Source of the DNA: Bradyrhizobium sp. B124
GTDB lineage: Bacteria; Pseudomonadota; Alphaproteobacteria; Rhizobiales; Xanthobacteraceae
NCBI RefSeq assembly: GCF_038967635.1
Contig: NZ_CP152413.1
Span: forward strand, 7,754,001 to 7,818,000
Length of the DNA stretch: 64,000 nt
Direction: 5' to 3'
Shown here one piece after another: positions 37,542 through 47,571 of the stretch. The position numbers and the translations under genes were made by a program. Under the pieces are notes generated by a model. That model was not told the origin of the DNA. It made no database searches and saw only the letters and a list, made by a program, of their open reading frames with translations. Numbering within the stretch: the stretch's first letter is position 1; every line of letters starts with the position of its first letter.

Positions 37542-38864
37542 GTGACAAGTACAACTACGGTCCGAATTCTGCAGATCGGCGACATTCACTATCCGAGCGC
37601 GACGACCAGCCGGCCCTCCGCCGATCTAAAGCGCGACGCATTTGATATCTCGGGCGAGATCGCTCCGGAAGGGGCGCGCTTCCAGAAGATCACGCAGACG
37701 CTCTCACAGTATACCTCGGGATACTTTCATGGCATCGTCTTCATGGGTGATTACACCACTGGCAGCCCGAACGTTTCCAGTCAGCTCGCGGGCCTCACTT
37801 CGTGTCTTGATTATGTGCAGAGGAATATTTTGAGCCCGCTTCTGGGAAAAGACTCGCGTGTCAAAGCCTTATTTGTCCCTGGAAACCATGATGTCGACCG
37901 CACGAGGTGTCCGACCACCCCAGACACAAGAAGCTCAAAATTCGAGCACTACGTTAATACACTCGGTGCGCTAGGCCACAAGAATATTTCGGGAGATACC
38001 GTCAGCCGGGTGTCTCTCACAGTCGACGATTCCGAAGTGATTCTATACGGTTTGAATAGTTGCCTCGGCTGCGGTGAGTATATGTCGTTTCCTGAGAAGA
38101 CAAAGGCTGACCTGGCCGCGCAACTCGCCGACCTGTTTAAGCGCGGCGTATCGGAGGTTGCCGAGAATATCATCACCGACTTCTTCGATCTCACCGAGCA
38201 ATTAGATGCGCCGGTGATTGATGGGGCCACACTTCATGAGCTTGATCTGCAGCTGGAGAAATGCTCCCGGAGACCGGATGCTGTCCAAATCGTCGTTGGC
38301 TATCACAGTCTGTTGCCGCAACCTATACCGCGCGTGGCACCATTCAGTGAACTCGTCAATTCTGGTGAGCTTCGTGCCTTTCTTTCAACTAAGGAAACTC
38401 CAATAGTCTACTTGCATGGCCACATTCATCAGAATCCGATTGAAATCGTGTACTCTCAAGAAAGGCCAGATAGCTGCGTTATATCGATATCAGCTCCCGA
38501 ATTCTCTAGCGGGTACAACATCCTCGAGGTCGAATTCGACGAGAATGGTGTTCCACTCGGGATAGTTGTTATTCCAATTCGTCAAGACGGTCTCGGCAAG
38601 ATCTCGAAACCATCGCCTCGGAAGATTCCTTTTCGCCAAGGCAAGCATCGCATTGCCGCCATAACCGAGCTGGCTCGGGAAATTTTTTACAAGACCTTCT
38701 CCGCGAACAGCCAGTTCCACTTCAACGAGTTATGCAAGGCATATTCAAGTGCTCAAGCTGAAGCGGTCGAACGTGCCGTGGTCGAACTGGAGTGGCTAGG
38801 CTTGGTTGAGATCGCAAACCGCCACCGGAAACCCGAACAGTGGAACATCAGGTCTGCAGTATGA
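37542..38864 (+). CDS. calcineurin-like metallophosphoesterase with C-terminal helical domain
   Basis: 440 residues from GTG 37542, with GGGGA at six bases; the frame also opens at TTG 37530. All metallophosphoesterase motifs are present: QIGDIHYPS (DxH), FMGDYTTGS (GD), FVPGNHDVDR (GNHD), VVGYHSLLP (H) and YLHGHIHQNP (GHxH). The last ~80 residues (AITELAREIFYKTFSANSQF, AVVELEWLGLVEIANRHRKP) look like a winged-helix domain. The stop overlaps the start of the next gene (ATGA), so the two are translationally coupled. Such phosphoesterases hydrolyse nucleotides, nucleic acids or phosphoproteins; with an ATPase partner it may be part of a defence or DNA-processing complex (inference). Confidence 0.88.
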   Translation: MTSTTTVRILQIGDIHYPSATTSRPSADLKRDAFDISGEIAPEGARFQKITQTLSQYTSGYFHGIVFMGDYTTGSPNVSSQLAGLTSCLDYVQRNILSPLLGKDSRVKALFVPGNHDVDRTRCPTTPDTRSSKFEHYVNTLGALGHKNISGDTVSRVSLTVDDSEVILYGLNSCLGCGEYMSFPEKTKADLAAQLADLFKRGVSEVAENIITDFFDLTEQLDAPVIDGATLHELDLQLEKCSRRPDAVQIVVGYHSLLPQPIPRVAPFSELVNSGELRAFLSTKETPIVYLHGHIHQNPIEIVYSQERPDSCVISISAPEFSSGYNILEVEFDENGVPLGIVVIPIRQDGLGKISKPSPRKIPFRQGKHRIAAITELAREIFYKTFSANSQFHFNELCKAYSSAQAEAVERAVVELEWLGLVEIANRHRKPEQWNIRSAV

Positions 38865-40871
38865 GAAGCTGGACCAAATCCGACAATCCTTTCGCGCAGC
38901 ACCGGTGGGAGACCGAGATCTCGCACAACATTTGGGTGCCTCCAAGTGTATCGATTGCTGCCTCCACAAAGGCGTGTCTAATAAGCGGTCTTCGCGGCAC
39001 AGGAAAAACGGCGCTTCTGAACTGTCTGGATCCCCTTGCGCCATTTAAGAAAACGTACAAATTTCTCAATCCCGATGCGCTGCCGACGTCGTGCATTGGC
39101 GTATATATCAACATCTTGCACGAATTTACTGATTATCTGCCGCTACTGGCGCCGGTTACTACGTTGCCACCTGAGGCAGTCCTCCACCACGGCTCACGCA
39201 TACATGCGCAGGCCTTCCCTCACCTATCTCATCTTTACCGCTATTGCGCGTTCCCTCCAGGCGATCGATGAATGTCGACGTAAGGACATACTTTCCTATG
39301 ACGCCAAGCAAGAAATGGAGTTTGTCGAGACGTTTTGGCAGCAGCTCTGGCTAAATGCTTTCGAGCTTGGCGCCAACTCAAGCAAGCCTGATAGCCTACT
39401 TGCGTGCGCGTCACTGCTTCTCAAGATGTGCATGGCCGTGCGCATCAACAGCCTGCGACTCTATACCGACAGAGTCGTTGCGCTGGTTCAGGGCGTGCAG
39501 CCGGTGCAATTCTACCGGACCGCTTGCCGGATCTTGGCCGACAGCCAGTTGCTACACAGCCGCGGTCACAGATTCCATGTCAAGGTTTCGCTCGATGATG
39601 TTCATCGATTTCGACGAGATGATCAAGCTCTCCTAAATGGTCTGATCGAACTTAACACAGCCCCAATCTCATGGAATTTGTCGTTCGTCTCAAATCACTA
39701 TGATGCTGGATTGTCGAGCGACAGAGATGCGCCTCTTTCGGGCCATGATGTCGAACGTATCGATCTGAATTACGCTAAGGAGCCCAAGGCGTTCCGCCGG
39801 CTTTGTCTGCGGTTGTATGAAATGCGAGTTGGTTTGCCGCCAGCCAGCGACGACCAAGAGGAGCTTCGCTCGCCCGGCTATGATAAGGTATTGGGCAATC
39901 CTAACGTGAGCGTGTTGTTCGATCATCTTCTCGAGACAACGTCCAGCGAAGGATTTCGCGAGCGGATATACGAACACCTTGACTACATTGCAGCACTGCT
40001 GAACTCAGCGGAGAGGACGGGCAGTCGCCCAAGTCGACCGGCCGATCCACGCAAGTACCTTTACCACACCTATATATTCATCTCGCTGTTTGAAGCTGAC
40101 CGCAACAAATTTGTAAGCTTCCTGAGCTCTCGTACACCCAAACAGGTCGACAATTATTTCCGACAGAAAAACGTAGCGGCGTTGGTCTGCGCATCCAATG
40201 AGCTCGGGCGCGCTGTGCCGTACGCTGGTACTAACGCGCTTGCCGCAATGTCGGACGGCTGCGTGCGGGATTTCTTGAGAATTCTCGCTTGCCTCTATGA
40301 GAGCGCTCGCACGGGTATTCACCAGCGTCAGTCGCGGCGCCCTCCGTTTGACTATTTCTCAGCAGCTTCAGCGACTAGGCAGATCCCGGTTGGAGAGCAG
40401 AGCCGCGGCTTTTTCGAAGCGAGCCGTGACTATATCGAGCAATTTGATGTGCCTACGGTACGTGCCGAACGCGTGCTCGCCGATGTCGTTAACGGCGTAG
40501 GCGAGTTCATACGCCTGCTGCAGTCAAGAGATCGCGCACGTGCGCTGTCATTGCCTGAGCGAGGTATAATACGGCTCGATTTGACCGAAGTAACACTACT
40601 AGGCGTCAAACGAGCCAGGTTGAGTTGCTTCGACGGGCGCTCGATATCGGTCAGTACAAGGGAATTATCCGGCTGCACGAAGGTAAGTTCATGTCAAGCG
40701 CGGGCGCGAGTGGTACGGACGTTGATTGCATTTCGCCTGCATCGACTTGCTGCGCCTGCGTTCAATATATCCAGTCGCGGACCTCAGAGGGTGGTGGATG
40801 TACCGCTCCATTTTTTCTTGAATTTGTCGAGTCTCGTCGGGTTTCCCAAAAAAATTGGGCGCAACGAGTAA
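38861..40871 (+). pseudogene. P-loop (ORC/CDC6-like) ATPase with frameshifts
   Basis: Starts at ATG 38861, overlapping the phosphoesterase stop. The N-terminal frame shows NPFAQHRW and the Walker A motif ISGLRGTGKTALLNCL, resembling ORC-CDC6-like AAA proteins. Near 39210 the protein-like sequence jumps to another frame (PSLTYLIFTAIARSLQAIDE and on) that stays open to the stop at 40869-40871. Between ~40600 and ~40700 the better-looking sequence lies in a third frame (VELLRRALDIGQYKGIIRLH, EGKF) before returning to RTLIAFRLHRLAAPAFNISS, suggesting a compensated pair of indels. At least the first break would remove most of the protein. A sequencing error cannot be excluded. Confidence 0.7.
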
Positions 40872-40956
40872 TGGGCGGATTCAGCGACATAGACGAGGAT
40901 TCGTCGAACAGCGCTGCCGTTCAATCTGACCTTCTCTGATCATAGCATCACAGTGG

Positions 40957-41964
40957 ATGGGCTTGATGAAACGAGTTGGTTGGTTTGAAATCGCAGTTGC
41001 TGAAGTCGCCGATAGGCCACCCGAGGACGGGTACACCGTCGCCCTTGTCGGCCAAGACACGCTCGACCGAATTGGATCCCCCGCTTGGCGTGATGCAATC
41101 GGCGTCAGCCCAGTGCTTTTCAACACCAGGGGGATGCTGATCGAAACATCGGAGGTGCGGAGACAATTATTGCAGTTCACTACGGTATGTTGGCACGACG
41201 TGGCCTCCGTGGCGGGTGTGGCGCGCCTGCTTATGGAGGCGCGGGACGAAATCACGAAAGTATTGAACGGCGCGAACGGAGAGGTGCGCGTCGTTATCGA
41301 CGCTAACTCCATGCCGAAGGCGCTCTTCGCCGCATTGCTCGGCATGCTCATCAGAACACGAATTGCTGCGAAAATTGACGTCCTGTACCAGTCTTTCGAG
41401 TACCTGTATCGAGCCTTCCCGCTCAATGAAGTCTTCGCGGGATCCGATTTTCAACAGGACATCAACGACGTGGAGTTTTTGTTCTCTGCCGTTCCATATG
41501 CTGAGGGAAAATATAAGTCAGCGCTTGGTCGCCACATAATAATGCTTTGCGGCCTTGACTACCAGCGGACCATGGCGAAGCTTCTCGAACTTGAGCCTGC
41601 ACGCGTCGACATCGTGCTCGAATCAGAAGCGATTGCGCTTCCAACGGCGTTACCTGTCTTCCAGAAATGTTGTAGACACATAGACGTTGATCCCGATAGG
41701 GTACCGATCGTTGGGCGAACAGATCTAGATACCAACTTTCGAGCGATCGAGAGCGCCTTGATGAATGGACGGGACGAGGGGCTTCATTCGATCATTATCG
41801 CCTCGTCCGGTAAGCCAGCAACTCTGGCCGCGACTCTCTTTAGTGTCTTGCAATCTGAGACCCCGCTCTTGGTCACGATCCCTGATCGCGTAGTCGAACT
41901 GGAGGCGCGCGCAAACGGGCCAATGCTGTTGTATCGTCTCACAGATCGCACAGCGATCGCCTAG
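40957..41964 (+). CDS. unrecognised protein, fourth member of the PHP-SMC/phosphoesterase locus
   Basis: 335 residues from ATG 40957 (or ATG 40966), without a good ribosome site. I do not know the family. The body looks like an alpha/beta Rossmann-like protein in two halves: RVVIDANSMPKALFAALLGM and LIRTRIAAKIDVLY, then IIMLCGLDYQRTMAKLLELE and HSIIIASSGKPATLAATLFS. The original start may be ATG 40871, which overlaps the TAA of the ATPase gene (TAATG): MGGFSDIDEDSSNSAAVQ, then FNLTFSDHSITVDGLDETSW in the next frame, then FEIAVAEVADRPP. If so, two one-base insertions at about 40925 and 40975 have broken the 5' end. Overlaps link it to the phosphoesterase and ATPase as one operon. Confidence 0.6.
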   Translation: MGLMKRVGWFEIAVAEVADRPPEDGYTVALVGQDTLDRIGSPAWRDAIGVSPVLFNTRGMLIETSEVRRQLLQFTTVCWHDVASVAGVARLLMEARDEITKVLNGANGEVRVVIDANSMPKALFAALLGMLIRTRIAAKIDVLYQSFEYLYRAFPLNEVFAGSDFQQDINDVEFLFSAVPYAEGKYKSALGRHIIMLCGLDYQRTMAKLLELEPARVDIVLESEAIALPTALPVFQKCCRHIDVDPDRVPIVGRTDLDTNFRAIESALMNGRDEGLHSIIIASSGKPATLAATLFSVLQSETPLLVTIPDRVVELEARANGPMLLYRLTDRTAIA

Positions 41965-42498
41965 ACGATCGGCGGGTGTAGGAACCGCTACCTGTTGCCT
42001 GCGGCGTCCTTCGGTTCGGATTGACCGTCATCTTATGAGGAGGAGCGGGGGAACCGTCTGTGCGCGCCGTTGCCGCGACCTAGCGTGGCGCCTCCTACTC
42101 CAGGGCGATCCTGAGCGCATCATCCGGTTACTCCTGATTGGCGAGGATCGAAGGGATCGGCTGGACCTGGTCGCGGCGCAGTTCCGAATGCTCGTACCCG
42201 CTGTGCCAAACGCGCCTGCCGTGCTTGCGATGACAATATCCTGCCAGTGCCGGCCTCAGCCCCGCTCGAGGGCGGATAGCCGACCGAAATGCGACGAAAT
42301 TGCACCCCTTGTCGTTCTCAGACAAACAACCAGTCGAGCAGCCGCTATACTGGCAGGATACAGAACTGGAACCACCCGGCGAAACCATTCATTGGCGTCA
42401 AACCTCGCGATTGAATTGCCTTCGGTACGGGTGATGGGAAAAGGGGTGCAAGCTCTCGTTGCCGTCCTTGTGCGGCAACGTCAACAAAGGGAGTGCCG
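41965..42498. other. intergenic, nothing recognised
   Basis: A long plus-strand frame (42035-42616) overlaps the MaoC gene and has no domain character or ribosome site. It is probably a chance frame. Confidence 0.4.
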
Positions 42499-43359
42499 AT
42501 GCCAATCGACTACCCAGCCGTACTCAATCTCAAAACCGATTCCGCTCCCTATTCGTGGGGCGATCGTGAGGTCATGCTTTATGCGCTTGGCATCGGCATG
42601 GGCTCAGATCCTCTAAACGAAAAGGAGCTGCAATTTGTTAACGAGACATTTGCAGTGCCCAAGCCACTGAAGGTCGTTCCGACCTTTGCTTCGGTCTGCG
42701 TTTGGGGGGCACGACCGGGAGTCATCGACCTCAACCGCGTCTTGCTTGTTGACGGTGAACGGGACATCACCTTTCACAAGCCGATCCCTGTCATAGCCAG
42801 GGTTACCGCAGATGCTCGCGTGCGCGGCGTGTACGACAAGGGCAAAGGAAAAGGTGCGATCATTCAGAACGAAATCATCGTCAGGGATTGCGATGGTGAG
42901 AAGATCGTCACGATCACTTCTTCGACCTTTGCGAGGGGCGACGGTGGCTTTGGCGGACCTTCGAAGGGGGAGGGCGAACCGCATCAGGTACCCCGCCGAG
43001 CTCCGGACAGGTCAATCGATATCCCGATCCGCGCCGACCAATCTCTGATCTATCGTCTGTCCGGTGATCGGAATCCCTTGCACAGCGATCCAGAATTCGC
43101 CCGTCGGGGTGGTTTTCCCCGGCCGATTCTCCATGGTATGTGCACCTATGGCCTGACCTGCAGGGCCGTGTTGCAGACCTATGCCGACTACGATCCCTGT
43201 GCTTTCCGCCGTCATCGCGCGCGCTTTTCGGCCCCGGTGTTCCCTGGTGAGACGATCACGATCAATCTATGGAAGGACGGCAACTCGATTTCGTTCGAAG
43301 GTCATGTTCGAGAGCGCCAAGTTACCGTCGTCAAGAACGGGCAGACGGTGTTAGGCTGA
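42499..43359 (+). CDS. MaoC-type enoyl-CoA hydratase (double hot-dog)
   Basis: 286 residues, ATG 42499 preceded by AAAGGGAG; a GTG at 42493 is too close to that site. The N-terminal half is an inactive-type hot-dog (VMLYALGIGMGSDPLNEKEL). The C-terminal half carries the hydratase motif LSGDRNPLHSDPEFARRGGF then PRPILHGMCTYG, with the catalytic Asp and His. This layout matches the R-specific 2-enoyl-CoA hydratases of peroxisomal MFE-2 type and their bacterial relatives. It hydrates trans-2-enoyl-CoA to 3-hydroxyacyl-CoA. No thiolase or dehydrogenase is adjacent; the acyl-CoA ligase at 52 kb and SDR at 47.6 kb could be partners (inference). Confidence 0.9.
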   Translation: MPIDYPAVLNLKTDSAPYSWGDREVMLYALGIGMGSDPLNEKELQFVNETFAVPKPLKVVPTFASVCVWGARPGVIDLNRVLLVDGERDITFHKPIPVIARVTADARVRGVYDKGKGKGAIIQNEIIVRDCDGEKIVTITSSTFARGDGGFGGPSKGEGEPHQVPRRAPDRSIDIPIRADQSLIYRLSGDRNPLHSDPEFARRGGFPRPILHGMCTYGLTCRAVLQTYADYDPCAFRRHRARFSAPVFPGETITINLWKDGNSISFEGHVRERQVTVVKNGQTVLG

Positions 43360-43442
43360 AAGCTTTCGAGCTCGCTCCGACCGAACTGGGACGCGCGGTA
43401 TCATCTCGGATGCGCTACGATCCGAACCATTGAGCTGCGAGT

Positions 43443-43964
43443 TCACGTCTGCCTTGCAGATCGCCTTCGGTAGTCGCTTGGGGCGAGGCCAAAGCGGGCT
43501 TTGAACAGTCGAGAGAAGTGAGCCAAGCTTGCGAATCCAGATGAATAAGCGACCTCGGAGATGCATTCCTCTTCTATGGACAATCGATAGGCGGCAACAG
43601 ACAGGCGGATCTCCGTAAGCACGTTTCGGAAAGTCGTTCCATTGTCAGCGCAGGTTCTGTGGATCGTGCGCGAGGAGCACTTGAACTCCTTCGCTGCATG
43701 CAGAGGACGGAGTCCCTCTCTAGCAAGGTTACAGCAAATGAACTGAATAATCCGGGTCATCCGACCCTCAGCTGTTGAGATGCTCCGTTGTCCAGTTACC
43801 AAGACCTCGAGCGACCGCCGCAGGCGACTAGCAAGCACCCCCGCTTCACAGGCCTGGGGCAGATCTTGAGCGTACAATTGCCGCGTCAGACGGGCATTTA
43901 TGAGAGCTGCTGAAAAGGTCTTGGGGATGTGCAGTTCCGGACAGGCCGTTTTTGCCGTTATCAT
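43443..43964 (-). CDS. AraC-family regulator, short (C-terminal DNA-binding half only)
   Basis: 173 residues. The C-terminal ~100 residues are an AraC/XylS DNA-binding domain with two helix-turn-helix units (LHAAKEFKCSSRTIHRTCAD and ISEVAYSSGFASLAHFSRLF, then KARFGLAPSDYRR). Full-length family members have ~300 residues with an N-terminal sensor; only about 70 residues precede the domain here, and no continuation was found upstream. It is probably a truncated gene, perhaps still able to bind DNA. It converges with the MaoC gene. Confidence 0.7.
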   Translation of the reverse strand: MITAKTACPELHIPKTFSAALINARLTRQLYAQDLPQACEAGVLASRLRRSLEVLVTGQRSISTAEGRMTRIIQFICCNLAREGLRPLHAAKEFKCSSRTIHRTCADNGTTFRNVLTEIRLSVAAYRLSIEEECISEVAYSSGFASLAHFSRLFKARFGLAPSDYRRRSARQT

Positions 43965-45049
43965 CTTCTTTGCGCCTTACCAACCTGGGAAATCGATCGC
44001 CAGAATCTGAGGCCCGTCGAAGACCGACAGAGCTGCCCGCTGCTGAGCGAACGACACAGCAACGCGCGCGACAGACGCGGCCAAGGTTCAATTGGCGGGT
44101 CCGCACTCAACAGTGCAGCGTCCATTGCATTGATCCGGATCAATCGAGCAAGTCTCATCTGATCTCCTGGGCGGTGATTGCGGAGCGGCCATGGCCGTAA
44201 CGGATACTTAGCCAGCGCTAGCAATCGGCATGCCGCAAAAGAGACGTGCGTGCTTTGTTTGAAAAGGACGAGACTATGTGTTTCGTCCCGCGCAGGCGGA
44301 ACGCTCGTGCCAGTTCGCCGCGAATCGATCGCTCAAGGAACTTGTTGCCCTCTCGATGCTACCGAGCGCGGAAAGCGATCGCGCGACGCGATAGCCGGTG
44401 AACACCAGAGGGAGATAACAGAACGCCGATCCTTGCTGATTTCAACCGGCGTTCGCCAGCGTCGAGGAGCAACGCTTTCGTGGCGCCCGTGAGGCCCTCT
44501 ACAGAGTAGGTCTGAGCTTAGATTCGTCTGCTGCGTCTTTGCAATAGCCACCGCCGAAGCAGGTCGCTCGCGAGGGTCGTGACTTAATAACAATCTTGGG
44601 CCACATTACGTAACACACATGACCAGACTTTGAAGGAACATCTACAATCCGATTGAAAGCACACAATTTCAGCCCGTGGTCCTTCTTGAACATCAAAAAT
44701 AGACTTGTCGATCCTGTTGCAACGCGGGTCTGGTCCATCGTTCCAGGTCTCGGTTACCACCACATCGGCACAGCGTCGCGCGCAAGGCTCTCCAATGATC
44801 ATCGTGAGTGCAGAGGGATTAGCGAGCTCTAAGACCCGAGTGCCAACGGTTGCGCCAATGTCCCGAATGTGGAGCATTCCCCTTGCGGAAAACTGAACTG
44901 AGATGTTCAGCGCGTATTTCAATTGGACATAGACCCTCCGCAGCGACGGCCCGAGGATTGAAGGCTTCCACGTTGCGTTGCCTTCCCCAGTAACCGATAC
45001 GCCTTAGTTTTACCAAGTAACTCCACGAATTGGTCCGCAAAGTGTCACA
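43965..45049. other. 1.1-kb stretch, mostly without a supported gene
   Basis: The only protein-like frame is on the minus strand at 44584-44922 (112 residues, starting MKYALNISVQFSARGMLHIR). It has a loose resemblance to rhizobial PilZ-like proteins (RDIGATVGTRVLELANPSAL) and five to six cysteines. I do not consider it established. Confidence 0.3.
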
Positions 45050-46303
45050 TCACCTCAAAGGGTAGGGCTTCCCGGTCGTTTCTGCCACTCTTTCCAAGAT
45101 GCAATTGCATAGTCGCTCTATGTCGCGGGCCGCGTGCTCGGCTGTAATCCATACCCAAACTCCCGCTTTCCGCTGCCCGACCGTTGGTAAGAACGTCCCC
45201 AAGGTATAGAAACCGCCGTCAAGAAGCCCTCTTGCGATTGCGATCGCATTGGCCTCCGATCCGACGGCGATCGTTCTGATCGGCAATGAATTGCCTTGCC
45301 CAACGGTTGCGACACGACGGTCAAAGAGCTCGATGCGTTGCGCCAGTCGCGCTTGCCGCTGCCCGAGTTCTGCCGAGCGGTGAATCTTGCACGACCCAAG
45401 CGCCGCACCGATCGCCGCTAGAGTGGGTGCCGCCGAGCAGACACCGGGAATGGAGTAACGTCGAAACAGCGACTCGTGGTCGGCGGTTCCAAACATCAAT
45501 ATTCCGCCCGATGCACCGAAGCCCTTGGCGAGCGAGGCTGCTATGATCGTCCGTTCACTGAGCTCTTGCGGAAAATGAGAGCGCGCGAACCCTTCGCCAT
45601 GGCATCCGAAGATCGATAAGCCGTGAGTATCATCAATATAGAGAAAGAGCCCATAACGTTCCTGGAGCTGACGGAGTTCCTTGATGGGCGAATACTCTCC
45701 CATAGAATAAACACCCTCGCATACATAGGCGACCACGAGATTTTCACGGCACAAGCGTTCGAGAGCGTCAATGTCGTTGTGGGCGATCGTTTTCACCCAC
45801 GTTTTATCTGCCATCGGCTGACAGGCGAGGGAGTTATGCGCAAAGCTATCAAACACTAAGACGGGCTTCCTTCCGCCGGTCAATTGGCCCGAAGCAAGGA
45901 TGGGCATCGCAGCTAGATTGGCGAGCATGACATCGGAAAAGGCGAGCACACGCGCGCAGAACATTTCGGAAAGACGTTCTTCAAGTTCTCGCAGCAAATC
46001 GAAATTGAGTTGGGCTCGGGCCCAGGACCAGTGCAATGACCGCTGCGCCTCGATCGCCTCGATCGCCCCAGCGACGATCACCGGATGATTGTCGAGGCCC
46101 AGATAAGAGCTTCCTATGAAGTCAATTACCTGTGGGCAACTGTCAAGCGGCCTGTCGCCCCAAGCACCCGTACGTCCACGTCCATAGCCAGCCATGACAC
46201 CGCCCATTCTAGCTGCATCAAAATACGGCGCGTTCATCCGAGCGTGTTCAATCGGGTGACCACCATCGAAGCGAGCGATCCGCTGTTGCATTTCATGCGC
46301 CAT
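45050..46303 (-). CDS. alpha-oxoamine synthase family PLP enzyme (AONS/KBL/SPT-like)
   Basis: 417 residues from ATG 46303, preceded by GAGG at good spacing. Family motifs: VIDFIGSSYLGLDNHPVIVA, then ALNSWSWAR-like LHWSWARAQLNFDL, YIDDTHGLSIFGCHGEG with the cofactor-binding Asp and His, and the PLP lysine in IIAASLAKGFGASGG (~residue 257). These enzymes condense an amino acid with an acyl-CoA with loss of CO2, giving an alpha-aminoketone (as in biotin, haem, threonine breakdown or sphingolipid synthesis). None of those pathways has neighbours here, and several motifs are divergent (SDVMLANLA in place of the usual SG-rich loop). It may belong to a specialised pathway. No acyl carrier protein is next to it. 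Confidence 0.85.
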   Translation of the reverse strand: MAHEMQQRIARFDGGHPIEHARMNAPYFDAARMGGVMAGYGRGRTGAWGDRPLDSCPQVIDFIGSSYLGLDNHPVIVAGAIEAIEAQRSLHWSWARAQLNFDLLRELEERLSEMFCARVLAFSDVMLANLAAMPILASGQLTGGRKPVLVFDSFAHNSLACQPMADKTWVKTIAHNDIDALERLCRENLVVAYVCEGVYSMGEYSPIKELRQLQERYGLFLYIDDTHGLSIFGCHGEGFARSHFPQELSERTIIAASLAKGFGASGGILMFGTADHESLFRRYSIPGVCSAAPTLAAIGAALGSCKIHRSAELGQRQARLAQRIELFDRRVATVGQGNSLPIRTIAVGSEANAIAIARGLLDGGFYTLGTFLPTVGQRKAGVWVWITAEHAARDIERLCNCILERVAETTGKPYPLR

Positions 46304-47571
46304 ACTAACCTCTAAAGGATATGCAGCCGACCGCTCAGCAGCACCTCGCTCGACAGCAGGCTTGGCGAAATTGAGCCGAACCGGAGATTCTGTAAGAATC
46401 GTACGGGAAGTTCGATTGGTTTCCCATCGAGCTAAACCATTGGCTACGCGCCAGGGCAGCTACCAAGTCAAATAGGTCTGCCTAGAGCGCGTGAGGGGCG
46501 TTGCTGTAGCAGCGCCAGTAGCCACGGAGTAGATGGCCGGCGCTTCCTTTTGGGCTGTATCGATAGGACATGCATGCCAGCTTCAGCAGCTGTTAGCACG
46601 GCAGGTTGGGGCATCCGACGACGATCAATCAACATACGTGAAGCAGACCCCGATGTGAGGATCCCGAACTGCGCCGGCTTGAGCTCGGGCCGGGCGACCA
46701 AACTCGAACCGTTCGGCCTGACCGAACCCACAGAGCCGGCGTCCAGGACGTTGATGCCGGGGCCGGATCCGCCCCTTCGCCAACTCGGTATGCGCGGCGA
46801 TATCGTCAAAACCGTGCATTAGACGATGCGTGCCAGCTCGAAATATCTCCAACGTTCTCTGCGAAAGAGAGCGCTTGGCCGTCTGCCGGCATCTGGCTAA
46901 AGGTCGCGTCGATCACTTTGTTGACAAGACCTGCAGGAAGCAACGCGAGCCATCGCTCTCGCTGCCGCATACCCGCTTCTCCAATTGTTCCTCACTAGAG
47001 TCGGTAGTTGTCTCGACCCTTGTTTGTGATGTACCAAGAATTGGGCTCTAAGTATCGCATAGTGATAGGAGACAAGGTGCAAAAATGGTGAAGACTTGAT
47101 CCATTTTAATGTCTCTGGTCTGCGACGAACGTCGCCAATAAACCTTCGAACAAGACCCCCCGAGAATGTGCACCGCGTCGTGCTGTGTGCGCACCTCCAT
47201 TCGAAGCTCGTCGCGAATGAGAAGCTGCGCGCTGCGACGTTCGAGCTCCCTTGTCATGACATGCGTGATCAACAGTTGTCTCCGTCAGGCGGGGGCCAGA
47301 TGGAGCAGGTCAAGGTCTGTGAAATCCGGCCCCGGCTCCATCGGGTCGCCTTTTCTACATGGCGGAGTTGGCGCAGCGCGAACTCACCGGCGTCATGGCG
47401 AACGCCGCAAACATGGCCGGGAAAAGGGATGCTTAAGTCTGCAGACTTCAGAACGGACAGTTGCGGGCTGCCGCCACGCAGGCCGGTTCGGCCAGCAGGG
47501 CCGGCTTAGAAAGAAAAACTTCAAGCTGCGGCTATAAACTCCTTTATGGCACCTGATTTGGAGCACGGTTC
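46304..47571. other. 1.27-kb stretch without a supported gene
   Basis: Short frames on both strands show no known domain. The segment 46985-47045 is a diverged copy of sequence at 51445-51500 (see findings). The left edge should contain the promoter of the alpha-oxoamine synthase gene. Confidence 0.4.

Noticed and set aside
42035..42616. 193-codon plus-strand frame before the MaoC gene.
   Set aside because: It overlaps the start of the well-supported MaoC gene in another frame and shows no motif or ribosome site.
46388..46405. GTAAGAATCGTACGGGAA upstream of the alpha-oxoamine synthase resembles the sigma-54-like element of the PLP-enzyme genes.
   Set aside because: On the minus strand the essential GG of the -24 element is replaced by CG, and the -12 half does not match.
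47545..47564. Sigma-54-like TGGCACC-N4-TTGGA before the SDR gene.
   Set aside because: The -12 half lacks GC and lies only about eight bases from the start codon, leaving no room for a leader.
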